From Paramagnetospirillum magnetotacticum MS-1 (GTDB taxonomy: Bacteria; Pseudomonadota; Alphaproteobacteria; Rhodospirillales; Magnetospirillaceae), in contig NZ_JXSL01000030.1 of assembly GCF_000829825.1 (NCBI RefSeq), forward strand, positions 999,501 through 1,063,500: a stretch of 64,000 nucleotides of DNA, written 5' to 3'. Below the pieces are notes generated by a model. The model did not search any database, was not told where the DNA came from, and saw only the letters and a list, made by a program, of their open reading frames with translations. A program made the position numbers and the translations under genes. Positions 9,986 to 17,502 of this stretch are shown piece after piece; the stretch's first letter is position 1, and the number at the start of each line of letters is the position of its first letter.

Positions 9986-10405
9986 TCAGACGGTGCGCTT
10001 GCGCTTGCGCGGCTTGGTGCCCAGGCCGATCTTCTTGGCCAGGCTGGAGCGGTGCTGCGCGTAATTGGGAGCCACCATGGGGTAATCAGCCGGGAGACCC
10101 CAACGGTCCCGGTATTCCTCGGGGCTCATATTGTACGCCGTCTTGAGATGGCGCTTCAGCATCTTCAGCTTCTTGCCGTCCTCGAGGCAGATGATGTAGT
10201 CGGGGGTGACCGACTTCTTCACGTTCACGGCGGGCTGAGGACGCTCAGGCGCGGCGGGCGCGCTGCCGACCGAGGCCAGGGTGCGGTAGACTTCCTGAAT
10301 CAGATGAGGAAGATCGGCAACCGCGACGCTATTATTGGCGACATGCGCAGCCACGATTTCCGTGGTCAGGCCCAGCAGGTCGCCGCTGTTCGAATGCTCC
10401 GACAT
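9986..10405 (-). CDS. mucR: MucR/Ros-family transcriptional regulator
   Basis: A 139-residue MucR/Ros protein. These regulators bind AT-rich promoters and control exopolysaccharide, motility and cell-cycle genes in alphaproteobacteria. The core runs from TPDYIICLEDGKKLKMLKRH through MSPEEYRDRWGLPADYPMVAPNYA. The zinc finger is reduced: only one cysteine is present, Asp stands at the second Cys position, and the distal His position is Tyr. Other MucR relatives show similar changes, so it may bind zinc differently or not at all. It has a good promoter at 10441-10469 and GGAGGG before the ATG. It diverges from tusA. Confidence 0.92.
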   Translation of the reverse strand: MSEHSNSGDLLGLTTEIVAAHVANNSVAVADLPHLIQEVYRTLASVGSAPAAPERPQPAVNVKKSVTPDYIICLEDGKKLKMLKRHLKTAYNMSPEEYRDRWGLPADYPMVAPNYAQHRSSLAKKIGLGTKPRKRKRTV

Positions 10406-10440
10406 AGAGAGCAGCCCTCCAATTTTATTCAGTGGGCCCT

Positions 10441-10469
10441 TATATAAATCCTTCGTACAAAGCTGGCAA
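10441..10469 (-). promoter_or_regulatory. Predicted sigma-70 promoter of mucR
   Basis: On the minus strand TTGCCA (10469-10464), a 17-base spacer and TATATA (10446-10441) lie about 36 bases upstream of the mucR ATG. The region is AT-rich, so MucR autoregulation is plausible but not shown. Confidence 0.6.
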
Positions 10470-10504
10470 TATCCATTGCAACAAATGAAAGTGACACAAT
10501 TCGC

Positions 10505-10753
10505 ATGACTGAGAAGCCTAACTACAGCCTTGACATAACCGGCGAAGTCTGTCCGATGACCTTCGTCAAAACCAAGTTACTTGTGGAGCGCATGGCGTCG
10601 GGAGAGATCGTTGAAGTGCGGCTGAAAGGTGCGGAACCTCTGGGAAACGTGCCGCGTTCTCTCGCCGAGCTGGGGCATGAAATCCTCTCGCTCCGGCCAG
10701 AGCCCGGTGAAGGAACGACGGGTATTCATCACCTTGTCGTGCGTAAGAAATAA
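10505..10753 (+). CDS. TusA-family sulfurtransferase
   Basis: An 82-residue TusA/SirA-like protein that would carry persulfide sulfur. The active-site signature is CPMTFVKTK near residues 17-25, with the cysteine and the downstream lysine intact, followed by the two-layer fold pattern SGEIVEVRLKG. It is on the plus strand, alone, divergent from mucR and convergent with rimI. No strong Shine-Dalgarno is seen before the ATG. Its sulfur partner (tRNA thiolation, molybdopterin or other) cannot be told from the context. Confidence 0.9.
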   Translation: MTEKPNYSLDITGEVCPMTFVKTKLLVERMASGEIVEVRLKGAEPLGNVPRSLAELGHEILSLRPEPGEGTTGIHHLVVRKK

Positions 10754-10785
10754 GTCCACTTATCGAGTATGGATATTGGCGTAGT

Positions 10786-11265
10786 TCACGACGAGACTGA
10801 AGTTTCGTCCAGTCGGCAACTCATGGTGACGCCGTCAATAGCTCCGTAATAGCCCTTACGCAGCCCAACGCGGTTAAATTTTCGGGATTCATAGAGGGCC
10901 AGGGCCGCTTCGTTGTCGGCGGCGGCTTCCAGGAACATGGTCAGGGCCCCGGCGCGGGCCGCGTTCTCCATGGCGGCATCCAACAGGCGAGCCCCGACAC
11001 CCCGGCGGCGCCAGGGGGGTAGGACGGCGATGGTGAGAATCTCCGCCTCGTCGAAAATCCGCCGCCACAAAATCAGCCCGGCCGGTCCTGGCGGTTCAGT
11101 GGCGGGGGCGAGGGATTTTCCGTCCACGGCAATCAGCCCCTCGGTTCCGGCCAAGGCCAGGACTTCGGCCATGGACTTGGGATTCCAGGGTTCGGCGAAG
11201 CAGATGCGGTGCATGCCGCCCAGCAAATCGGCATGGACCAGCCCGGCGGGGATCAGGTCGATCAC
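10786..11265 (-). CDS. rimI: Ribosomal protein S18-alanine N-acetyltransferase
   Basis: A 159-residue GNAT acetyltransferase with the acetyl-CoA loop PWRRRGVGARLLDAAM, then FLEAAADNEAALALYESRKFNRVGLRKGYY, as in RimI. The start is the GTG at 11263-11265, overlapping the tsaB stop as GTGA; the open frame continues upstream inside tsaB and has no homology. The tsaB-rimI pair is conserved across bacteria. It converges on tusA with only 32 bases between the stops. Confidence 0.9.
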   Translation of the reverse strand: MIDLIPAGLVHADLLGGMHRICFAEPWNPKSMAEVLALAGTEGLIAVDGKSLAPATEPPGPAGLILWRRIFDEAEILTIAVLPPWRRRGVGARLLDAAMENAARAGALTMFLEAAADNEAALALYESRKFNRVGLRKGYYGAIDGVTMSCRLDETSVSS

Positions 11266-11921
11266 ACCCGTTTTCCCGGCATGGTGACGTCGGCGTCCCG
11301 AAGATAGAGGGGCTCGGGCGGCAGGCATTGCCCCCGGCTCCAACCATGGGCGGCCAGGGCGGCCACCAGGGCGGCATCGGGAAAACCGGCCGCGGCGGCA
11401 AGAATCGCTTCGGGCAGATGGGGCAGAATGTCGGGGGCGGCGTCGCCCGCCACCACCACCGGGCCTTGGCCCAGCTCTCCGGCCTGATCGGGACGCAAGG
11501 CGCGGATTTCGGACAGAGGGGCCGGGGCGGAATTGAAGAGTTGCAGCCATTTCTCGTCGCGGCGCGAGTCCACGGCGACCAGAATATTGCGGCCTTGCCG
11601 CTCGGCCTCGGTTACGCCCGCCGCCACCGCCGCGGTGGTGGTCACGCCAGCCAGGGGCAGGCCGCTGGCCAGGGCCAGGCCGCGCGCCGCCGCCAGACCG
11701 ATGCGCAGGCCGGTGAAAGCGCCCGGTCCCACGGTGACCGCCAGCAGGCCGAGATCGGCGAAGGCGAGCCCAGCCTCGGCCATCACCTCGGCCACCATGG
11801 GCATCAGCGCCTCGCTCTGGCCGCGAACCATGACCGACAGGCGGTGCGCCAATACGTGCCCATCCGACCACAGAGCGGCGGAACAGGCGGAGGTCGAGCT
11901 ATCCATGGCGAGAACAATCAT
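11262..11921 (-). CDS. tsaB: tRNA threonylcarbamoyladenosine biosynthesis protein TsaB
   Basis: TsaB is the scaffold partner of TsaD in making t6A37 of ANN-decoding tRNAs. The 219-residue product has the ASKHA-fold start LAMDSSTSACSAALW and the core VTVGPGAFTGLRIGLAAARGLA, with the usual drop in conservation in the C-terminal half. Its partner tsaD is in the same window at 40291-41334. tsaB overlaps rimI and diverges from ddpX with a gap of only about 43 bases. Confidence 0.95.
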   Translation of the reverse strand: MIVLAMDSSTSACSAALWSDGHVLAHRLSVMVRGQSEALMPMVAEVMAEAGLAFADLGLLAVTVGPGAFTGLRIGLAAARGLALASGLPLAGVTTTAAVAAGVTEAERQGRNILVAVDSRRDEKWLQLFNSAPAPLSEIRALRPDQAGELGQGPVVVAGDAAPDILPHLPEAILAAAAGFPDAALVAALAAHGWSRGQCLPPEPLYLRDADVTMPGKRV

Positions 11922-11964
11922 CTCGCCGCTATACTTCCCTGCCGATGGAAATGAAAGCAGGAAG

Positions 11965-12531
11965 ATGCATCCCCTGATTCCCGTGACCGCCGAAGGCTTC
12001 GGCGTCGAGATTCTTCTGGCCTATGCCACCCCCGACAATTTCACGAATCGTCCGGTCTACGCGCCCGCCGCCGGTTGCTGGCTGCACGCCCAAGCCGCGC
12101 CGCTGCTGAAGAAAGCGGTGGAACTGGCCCGGCCCCTGGGGCTCACCTTGCGAATCCTCGACGCCTATCGCCCAACCGAGGCGCAATGGGCATTGTGGAA
12201 CCACACGCCTGATCCTGAATTCCTCGCCGATCCGCGCCGGGGCTCCACCCATTCGCGCGGCGTGGCGTTGGACCTGGACCTGCTGGATGCGGCCACGGGC
12301 GTGGCGCTGGACATGGGCACCGCCTTCGACGCCTTCACGCCGCTGTCTCATCATGGGGTTACCGGGGTTAGCGTCGAGGCGCAGCGCAACCGTCTGCTGC
12401 TGTTGGGGCTGATGAACGCGGCGGGCTGGGACTTCTATGGCAATGAGTGGTGGCACTACCAGATGCATGACGCGGCCCGCTTTCCCCTGCTGTCCGATAC
12501 GGTGCTGGGGGCGGACAGGATGATGGGTTGA
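11965..12531 (+). CDS. ddpX: D-alanyl-D-alanine dipeptidase (DdpX/VanX family)
   Basis: A zinc dipeptidase that cleaves D-Ala-D-Ala. All active-site elements are visible in the 188-residue protein: Arg in DAYRP (R69), HSRGVALDLD (zinc ligands H96 and D103), and EWWH (catalytic E161, zinc ligand H164). No signal peptide is visible, so it should be cytoplasmic and work in D-Ala-D-Ala turnover. I start at ATG 11965, which gives the family length; the frame stays open far upstream, antisense to tsaB. No other van-type genes are near, so glycopeptide resistance is not implied. Confidence 0.9.
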   Translation: MHPLIPVTAEGFGVEILLAYATPDNFTNRPVYAPAAGCWLHAQAAPLLKKAVELARPLGLTLRILDAYRPTEAQWALWNHTPDPEFLADPRRGSTHSRGVALDLDLLDAATGVALDMGTAFDAFTPLSHHGVTGVSVEAQRNRLLLLGLMNAAGWDFYGNEWWHYQMHDAARFPLLSDTVLGADRMMG

Positions 12532-12535
12532 GGCC

Positions 12536-12656
12536 CTTTTGGGCTATCGCCCAAACCTATCTGGGGCCATGGCCCCAGACCCCCATTGATTCCATCGATA
12601 AAATCAGGGGAGATCCGGAGGCGCAAGCCTCCGGGCGGGTTCGGGCGGCAGCCCGA
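12536..12656. repeat. RF-2 composite repeat between convergent ddpX and hydroxy-acid oxidase genes
   Basis: A row of small hairpins lies here: TTTGGGC-TATC-GCCCAAA, CTGGGGCC-ATGGCCCCAG, CCGGAGGC-GCAA-GCCTCCGG and CGGGC-GGCA-GCCCG. They surround the AT-rich core TTCCATCGATAAAATCAGGG (12590-12609). It fills the gap between two convergent stops and may terminate both. The copy at 54152-54245 shares the core and the layout. Confidence 0.75.
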
Positions 12657-12657
12657 T

Positions 12658-13788
12658 TTATCGCCACAGCCACCCGTCATCCAATACCGACCATGACGGA
12701 CAGCCGATCTGAATGAGAGTGCGTTTGAGGTCAGCGGCCAGCAGATCGGCGGCGCGCGCCGCTCCCGCTTCGCCCGCCGCCGCCGCGCCGTAATAGAAGG
12801 CGCGGCCGCAGAAGACGAAATCGGCGCCCGTGGCCCCGGCGCGGACCACGTCTTCTCCCGAGCGGATGCCGCCATCCATGACCACCACAGGATCGGGCCC
12901 AAGCGCGGCGCGGATGGCGGAGAGCGAATCGATGGCCGCAGGCGCGCTGTCCAACTGGCGGCCGCCGTGATTGGACACCCAGATGCCATCGGCGCCTAGC
13001 CCAAGCGCCGTCTTGGCATCGGAGGCGGTCATGATTCCCTTGACCAGCATTCTGCCCTGCCACTGGTCGCGCAAGGATTTGAGGTCGTCCCAGGTAAGGT
13101 CGTCCTTGATCTGGGACGAGATGAATCCGGCCAGGGTCTTTCCATCCACCTCGCCCACATAGCGGGCCAGATTGGGAAAGCCGGGTGAGCCGTGTTTCAG
13201 CGTGGACAGCGCCCAGAACGGCGCCATGGCCAGTTGGGCGACAAAGCGCGCCCCCGGCTTGAAGGGCAGGACGAAGCGGTTGCGCAGGTCGCGGCGGCGG
13301 TCGCCCGCCACCGGTACATCCACGGTGACCACCAATTCGCGGATTCCTGCCGCCCAGGCCCGCGCCAGCAGGTCGCGGTTGATGCGCTCCTCGCGCGAGA
13401 CGTAAAGCTGGAACCAGGCGTTGCCGTCGGCGGCCTTTGCGATGTCTTCCAGGGCGGTGGTGGCGACGGTCGATGCCACCACGGGAAAGCCCAGCCGCGC
13501 CGCTTGGCGCGCCACCATCAGATCGGCGCCCGGCCACAGCAGATTGCCCATGCCCACCGGGGCGGCGCCGAAGGGCAGCCGGTAGTCCCGGCCGAACAAT
13601 GTGGCCGTGGTGTCGGGCTTGGCCCCGGTGCAGGCCTTGGGCGCCAGGATCACCGCTTCCAGGCGGTCCCGATTGCGGCGCAATCCGTCCTCTTCGCCCG
13701 AACCGCCGTCCAGGAAACCGAAGGCGAAGCCCGGAATGCGCCACCGCGCCCGTTTCGCCAGATCGCCGATAGAAGCGGCGTTGCTCAT
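12658..13788 (-). CDS. FMN-dependent alpha-hydroxy-acid oxidase/dehydrogenase
   Basis: A 376-residue member of the L-lactate dehydrogenase/glycolate oxidase family, which oxidises 2-hydroxy acids to 2-oxo acids with FMN. Visible are FGAAPVGMGNLLWPGAD, WFQLYVSREE, VTVDVPVAGDRRRD, the active-site SNHGGRQLD (His at about 274) and the phosphate-binding DGGIRSGEDVVRAGATGAD. The true substrate (lactate, glycolate, mandelate) cannot be told. The stop TAA abuts an RF-2 repeat. AAAGGGG lies before the ATG. Confidence 0.92.
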   Translation of the reverse strand: MSNAASIGDLAKRARWRIPGFAFGFLDGGSGEEDGLRRNRDRLEAVILAPKACTGAKPDTTATLFGRDYRLPFGAAPVGMGNLLWPGADLMVARQAARLGFPVVASTVATTALEDIAKAADGNAWFQLYVSREERINRDLLARAWAAGIRELVVTVDVPVAGDRRRDLRNRFVLPFKPGARFVAQLAMAPFWALSTLKHGSPGFPNLARYVGEVDGKTLAGFISSQIKDDLTWDDLKSLRDQWQGRMLVKGIMTASDAKTALGLGADGIWVSNHGGRQLDSAPAAIDSLSAIRAALGPDPVVVMDGGIRSGEDVVRAGATGADFVFCGRAFYYGAAAAGEAGAARAADLLAADLKRTLIQIGCPSWSVLDDGWLWR

Positions 13789-13909
13789 GGAAAGAACCCC
13801 TTTAATTTAGAGCGGCATGCCCCAAACCCGGCGTATGCCGCGATCAGCCGCCATTGAGGCGGCGGCCAAGCGACCGGACGGTCGCGCCCGGCGAGGGACA
13901 AACATAAAG

Positions 13910-13935
13910 CTAGATCATGGCGCGCCATGATCTAG
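13910..13935. repeat. 26-bp perfect palindrome at the end of the RlmJ-like gene
   Basis: CTAGATCATGGCG (13910-13922) is followed at once by its exact reverse complement (13923-13935), with no loop. It contains the stop codon of the gene on the minus strand. It could act as a terminator hairpin or as a dimeric protein-binding site. No T-run follows. Confidence 0.7.
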
Positions 13936-14693
13936 ATGCAGTAATCGTCGACAGGGGCGCGGGGCAGCCGGACCGAAAGCTCGCCCCCCAACAATCCGGC
14001 CAACAGGCGCAGATCGGCAAGGATATCAAGGACCACCGTCTCGGCACCGCCGCCCAGCAAGACGCCCCGCCCCAATCCGCCGCCCCGTAATTCCAGCCCA
14101 GACCGCCCGATCTGGTCGATGACGTTCTGGGACGTGTGGTCCACCGGATAGGAAACCATATAGGGCGTGTCGAGTGTGTCGAGCAGGATGGCCGCGTCCA
14201 TGGCATAGCCGGGGCCGCGCGGATCATCGGGCGGCGGATCGATGAAGACGAAATGGGGCCGGGGCTCCAGCACGAAGCGATGGCGCAGGAAGGAGAACCA
14301 GTCATGGCTCCAGAACCGAACCCAGCCGCCCTCGCGGTTGCCCTTGGCCGCCTCGATGACGCCGAGGTCGATATCGTTGACGTCGGCTTCGAAATCCAGG
14401 CCGCCCAGGGCATTGATGACCCGTCCGGCCAGGACCCACGAACCGGGATAGCTCTTCCCGGCCACCACGGCGTCAAGCCAGCTTCGGGAGTGGAATTCGC
14501 CTCTATGGGCCAGGACGGCGGGCAAGAGGGCGGGCGGTAAAAGTCTGCCGCCGCCCGCATGGGTATCGGCATAGGAGAAGCGCGGCGCTTCCGCCTCCTC
14601 GTCATGCGTCTCCGCCACCCGGTGGGCGACGCGGGTCAGCGCCGCCGCCAGGATGAACTGAGTCCAGATGATATCCGCTTCGCCCGATTCCAT
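13932..14693 (-). CDS. Divergent RlmJ-like methyltransferase (probable)
   Basis: A 253-residue protein I do not recognise by name, but it shares the key blocks of RlmJ, the 23S rRNA m6A2030 methyltransferase, in order: YADTHAGGGR (SAM site; RlmJ has DTHAGAGR), SYPGSWVLA (RlmJ YPGSP) and FIDPPPDD (RlmJ DPPY). The DPPY catalytic tetrad reads DPPP here, so the m6A activity is doubtful. The N-terminal RlmJ block YRHAFHAGNHADVLKH is not recognisable. It stands alone between a nuclease and an oxidase gene. It could be an altered-specificity relative or a non-catalytic paralogue. Confidence 0.6.
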   Translation of the reverse strand: MESGEADIIWTQFILAAALTRVAHRVAETHDEEAEAPRFSYADTHAGGGRLLPPALLPAVLAHRGEFHSRSWLDAVVAGKSYPGSWVLAGRVINALGGLDFEADVNDIDLGVIEAAKGNREGGWVRFWSHDWFSFLRHRFVLEPRPHFVFIDPPPDDPRGPGYAMDAAILLDTLDTPYMVSYPVDHTSQNVIDQIGRSGLELRGGGLGRGVLLGGGAETVVLDILADLRLLAGLLGGELSVRLPRAPVDDYCI

Positions 14694-14743
14694 GCCCCCT
14701 ATCCAAGCCGTCTTTGGCTTCGGCGTAAAGTAGGGATCAGGAT

Positions 14744-15763
14744 TTAGACGTCATCCTCTTCGTCATCGCCGCCGCACTTGTCGTCCCAGTATTTGGCCTC
14801 GATGGGCCAGGGCGCCTTGGCCGAGACCGCATCCGCCGCCTTGCGGTCAGAATCCGAAAGATTGGTGAGGAATTTCAGCCCCGTGGCCTTTTCCAACGCC
14901 GTAAGGGAGGTGGAATAAATGGTCAGGTCGTATTTGGACTGGGGCGTGCCGGCGCATTTGCGGTAGCCGCCCCGCTGGTCCTCATCGGCCTGATGGAAGA
15001 GGAAGGCGCGAGCTTCCACCTTACCCTTGGTCTCGATCACCAGGATCTTGAACAGGGCGTGGGGAATGGCCACGGGCACGGTGACGCCCTCCTTGCCGAT
15101 GGTGTCGATTTCGCGCTCGGGCTCGAAGACCGGGCCTGCGATGGTCCAGACGCGCCCGAATTTGTTGGCCGCCGCGATGGCGTAATTCTCCAGTGCCAGC
15201 CAGTCGCCCTGATTCATATCGGCGAATTGCGGCAGGGCATTGATGAAGGTGTGGGTGTTGCAGCCCTCCTGCCACGAGATGCGGTTGGCATGGTTGCGCG
15301 CCGCCATATGGCCCCGGTTCCACAGGACGGCGAAGCCCCGGTACGACGCGTCGATGCCGGGCTTCAGCTTGGGCTCGGTCCACAAGAAGTCGGTGGCTTC
15401 CAACTCGTACCATTTGACCGGGCGCTTGGCGCCCTGGGGATGGATGGGCTTGCCGTCGGCGCCCATCATGGCGTGCATCTCGTAGGACACCCATTTGGGA
15501 ATGCCCTTATAGGGGGAATCGGGCGTGTCGTGGTCCTGCCTGGTCTCGAAGGACGAGGTGAAGGCGCCATAGGAAAACATCAGGCTGCGCGGCCAGGTGG
15601 CGAAGCGGTCATGGTCATAACCGGCGGGAACCGCCGTTTCATAGGGCAGTTCCTTGACCCCGCCCTGGCCCTTGCAGGCCAGGGGTTCGGCATGGGCGGA
15701 AAAATTCGCGGCTGCCAAGGCGACAGCAGCGAATACGAGAAAAAATAATCTTTTGATGATCAT
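14744..15763 (-). CDS. Secreted DNA/RNA non-specific endonuclease
   Basis: A 339-residue protein with a signal peptide (about 1-25, cut after SAHA) and an NUC-type beta-beta-alpha-metal nuclease domain in the middle. The active-site motif reads NRGHMAARNHAN, with the catalytic His intact but Asn where the usual pattern has Asp (DRGH). The metal-ligand block NALPQFADMNQGDWLALE keeps the spaced Asn...Trp...Glu of the Serratia nuclease family. It ends in a short acidic tail. It is likely exported to degrade nucleic acid in the periplasm or outside the cell, perhaps for phosphate or nucleotide scavenging. Its neighbours give no operon clue. Confidence 0.87.
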   Translation of the reverse strand: MIIKRLFFLVFAAVALAAANFSAHAEPLACKGQGGVKELPYETAVPAGYDHDRFATWPRSLMFSYGAFTSSFETRQDHDTPDSPYKGIPKWVSYEMHAMMGADGKPIHPQGAKRPVKWYELEATDFLWTEPKLKPGIDASYRGFAVLWNRGHMAARNHANRISWQEGCNTHTFINALPQFADMNQGDWLALENYAIAAANKFGRVWTIAGPVFEPEREIDTIGKEGVTVPVAIPHALFKILVIETKGKVEARAFLFHQADEDQRGGYRKCAGTPQSKYDLTIYSTSLTALEKATGLKFLTNLSDSDRKAADAVSAKAPWPIEAKYWDDKCGGDDEEDDV

Positions 15764-15841
15764 CGACGAACCTCATCGAGAATAAATTATCCACTGATGG
15801 TGCAGTTTCGCCGCGATCTTTGCAATTCATGAAAGTTGTAT

Positions 15842-15883
15842 ACTTTTGGCCGCGCCGCCACAAAAGACGGTTTGGCCAAAAGT
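15842..15883. terminator. Hairpin after galU
   Basis: ACTTTTGGCC (15842-15851) and its exact complement GGCCAAAAGT (15874-15883) lie in the 137-base gap between the galU stop and the nuclease ATG. The stem is 10 bp with a 22-base loop. It may end the galU transcript; no strong T-run follows on the minus strand. Confidence 0.45.
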
Positions 15884-15900
15884 TTTTCTCGTATTGCTGC

Positions 15901-16776
15901 TCAGGCCGCCCGGCGTCCGGACAAGGCCTCAAGATGGGCAAGAACGGCGGAGGCAGTTTCCGGATGTGCCAGGGCGGCGTCGATGATCGCCGCCACATAA
16001 CCGGCCTTATTTCCGCAGTCGTAGCGGGTGCCGAGGAAACGGGCGCCGTGCAGGCTTACCTCTCCCAAAGTCCGGGCGATGGCGTCGGTCAGCTGGATCT
16101 CGCCGCCCGCGCCGCGTTCTCTGCGCTCCAGGGCATCGAAGACCGAGGCGTCGAGGATATAGCGGCCGATCACCGACAAGGTGGAGGGCGCCTCGGCGGG
16201 TTTGGGCTTTTCCACCATGCCCCGCGCCCGGATCAGACGGCCCTTTTCCTCGATGACGTCCAGGATGCCGTAGCGGTCCACCTGATCGGCGGGAACGTTT
16301 TCCACGGCGATCACATGGCCCCGGGTTTCGCTCCACACATCCACCAGCTGCTTCAGGCAGCCGGGCTTGCCGAGGATCAGGTCGTCGGGCAGCAAGACGG
16401 CGAAGGGTTCGTCACCGATGACGGGGCGGGCGCACAGCACCGCATGACCGAGGCCCAGCGGCGCGGGCTGGCGCACGCAGGTGATGCTCACCCCCTTGGG
16501 GCAGGTGCCGCGCGCGATGTCCAGCAGCTCGGTCTTGCCCCGGGCCTCCAGCGAGCGCTCCAGCTCGGCATTGCGGTCGAAATGGTCGGCCAGCATCTCC
16601 TTGCCACGGGCGGTGACCAGGACGATCTCGGTGATGCCCGCCTCGGCGGCTTCCTCCACGGCATACTGGATCAAGGGCTTGTCCACCACCGGCAGCAATT
16701 CCTTGGGCAGCACCTTGGTGGCGGGCAGAACGCGGGTGCCCATACCGGCAACGGGAAGAACGGCTTTGCGGATCAT
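15901..16776 (-). CDS. galU: UTP-glucose-1-phosphate uridylyltransferase
   Basis: GalU makes UDP-glucose for lipopolysaccharide, exopolysaccharide and osmoprotectant synthesis. The 291-residue protein starts with the nucleotidyltransferase motif GMGTRVLPATKVLPKELLPV, followed by PLIQYAVEEAAEAGI, a DDLI metal-binding turn and VEKPKPAEAPSTLSVIGRYIL. The length and motifs are those of bacterial GalU, and the family is distinct from RmlA. It is a single gene; pgi, another sugar-phosphate gene, is far off at 46063. Confidence 0.96.
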   Translation of the reverse strand: MIRKAVLPVAGMGTRVLPATKVLPKELLPVVDKPLIQYAVEEAAEAGITEIVLVTARGKEMLADHFDRNAELERSLEARGKTELLDIARGTCPKGVSITCVRQPAPLGLGHAVLCARPVIGDEPFAVLLPDDLILGKPGCLKQLVDVWSETRGHVIAVENVPADQVDRYGILDVIEEKGRLIRARGMVEKPKPAEAPSTLSVIGRYILDASVFDALERRERGAGGEIQLTDAIARTLGEVSLHGARFLGTRYDCGNKAGYVAAIIDAALAHPETASAVLAHLEALSGRRAA

Positions 16777-16882
16777 TTCGGGGTCTCTTCAAGAGAGAGG
16801 TTGCGATGACGGGGATCATCGCGCCCCAAAACGGCGGAGTTTTGTTCCGATTACGGCAAAACCGGGGCGCATTTCCATGGAT

Positions 16883-16915
16883 CAGGGATGCGCGAAGGGA
16901 CGAGTCACTTCGCAA
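16883..16915. repeat. Single RF-1 second-module hairpin next to chaC
   Basis: CAGGGATGCGCGAAGGGA followed by CGAGTCACTTCGCAAA matches the second module of the repeats at 25918-25950 and 26952-26984. One base change breaks the 9-bp stem. It stops five bases before the chaC stop codon. Confidence 0.75.
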
Positions 16916-16920
16916 ACCTG

Positions 16921-17502
16921 TTACCCCTCATCCACCAGCGCCAGCAGGCGCTTCAGCCCCTCGCTGCCCAGGCCCAGCATCTCCAACTGGGTGATGGTAT
17001 TGGCCAGATAGTCGCGGCAGGGGCCAGCGGTGCCGTGGCCCTGGCGGATCAGGGCGGCGCGTTGATCTGGCGTGGCTTGGGCCAGGTATTGGGGATGGTC
17101 GCGCCGGGCGACGAAGGCCCAAGCTTGGACCTTGCGTCTATCGTCCAGGACGGCGGGAAGGAAGCGGGGCTCGTAGACGCCTGTGGGCATTTCGCGCGAA
17201 TAGATGCGGGCCATGACCTCGGGCACCTTGATGGCCGCCACCCGGAAGGCCCGGCCCCGGCACGACCCGCCCCGGTCCAGGCCCATGACCAGACCGGGCC
17301 TTTCCGCCGTGCCGCGCCAGAGAAAGGACAAGATGCACATGGCGCGGTGATAGCCCGAAATTTGGGCGGTGCGGGTTTCCTCGTGTTCGAAGTCCGGGTT
17401 CCACATGAGCGAGCCATAGGCGAAGACCCATAGGTCGGTGCCTTGCCTCCAGCCCGCTGTCGGGTTAGACCTTGTGACCGGTTCTGGAGTCGCGATGCCC
17501 AT
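16921..17502 (-). CDS. chaC: Gamma-glutamylcyclotransferase, ChaC family
   Basis: ChaC enzymes split glutathione to 5-oxoproline and Cys-Gly. The 193-residue product has the family opening WVFAYGSLMWNPDFE (YGSL at 29-32), RGTAERPGLVMGLDRGGSCRGRAFRV and the YEPRFLPA region. The ATG at 17500-17502 overlaps the start of the divergent DUF2125 gene by eight bases, and no good ribosome site is seen. A non-ATG start just before WVFAYGS is possible. Glutathione-related ggt and gst genes lie elsewhere, at 59820-62272. Confidence 0.9.
   Translation of the reverse strand: MGIATPEPVTRSNPTAGWRQGTDLWVFAYGSLMWNPDFEHEETRTAQISGYHRAMCILSFLWRGTAERPGLVMGLDRGGSCRGRAFRVAAIKVPEVMARIYSREMPTGVYEPRFLPAVLDDRRKVQAWAFVARRDHPQYLAQATPDQRAALIRQGHGTAGPCRDYLANTITQLEMLGLGSEGLKRLLALVDEG

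Noticed and set aside
11965-12531. VanX-type glycopeptide resistance
   Set aside because: The dipeptidase stands alone; no vanH, vanA-type ligase or two-component genes are near, so a cell-wall turnover role is more likely.
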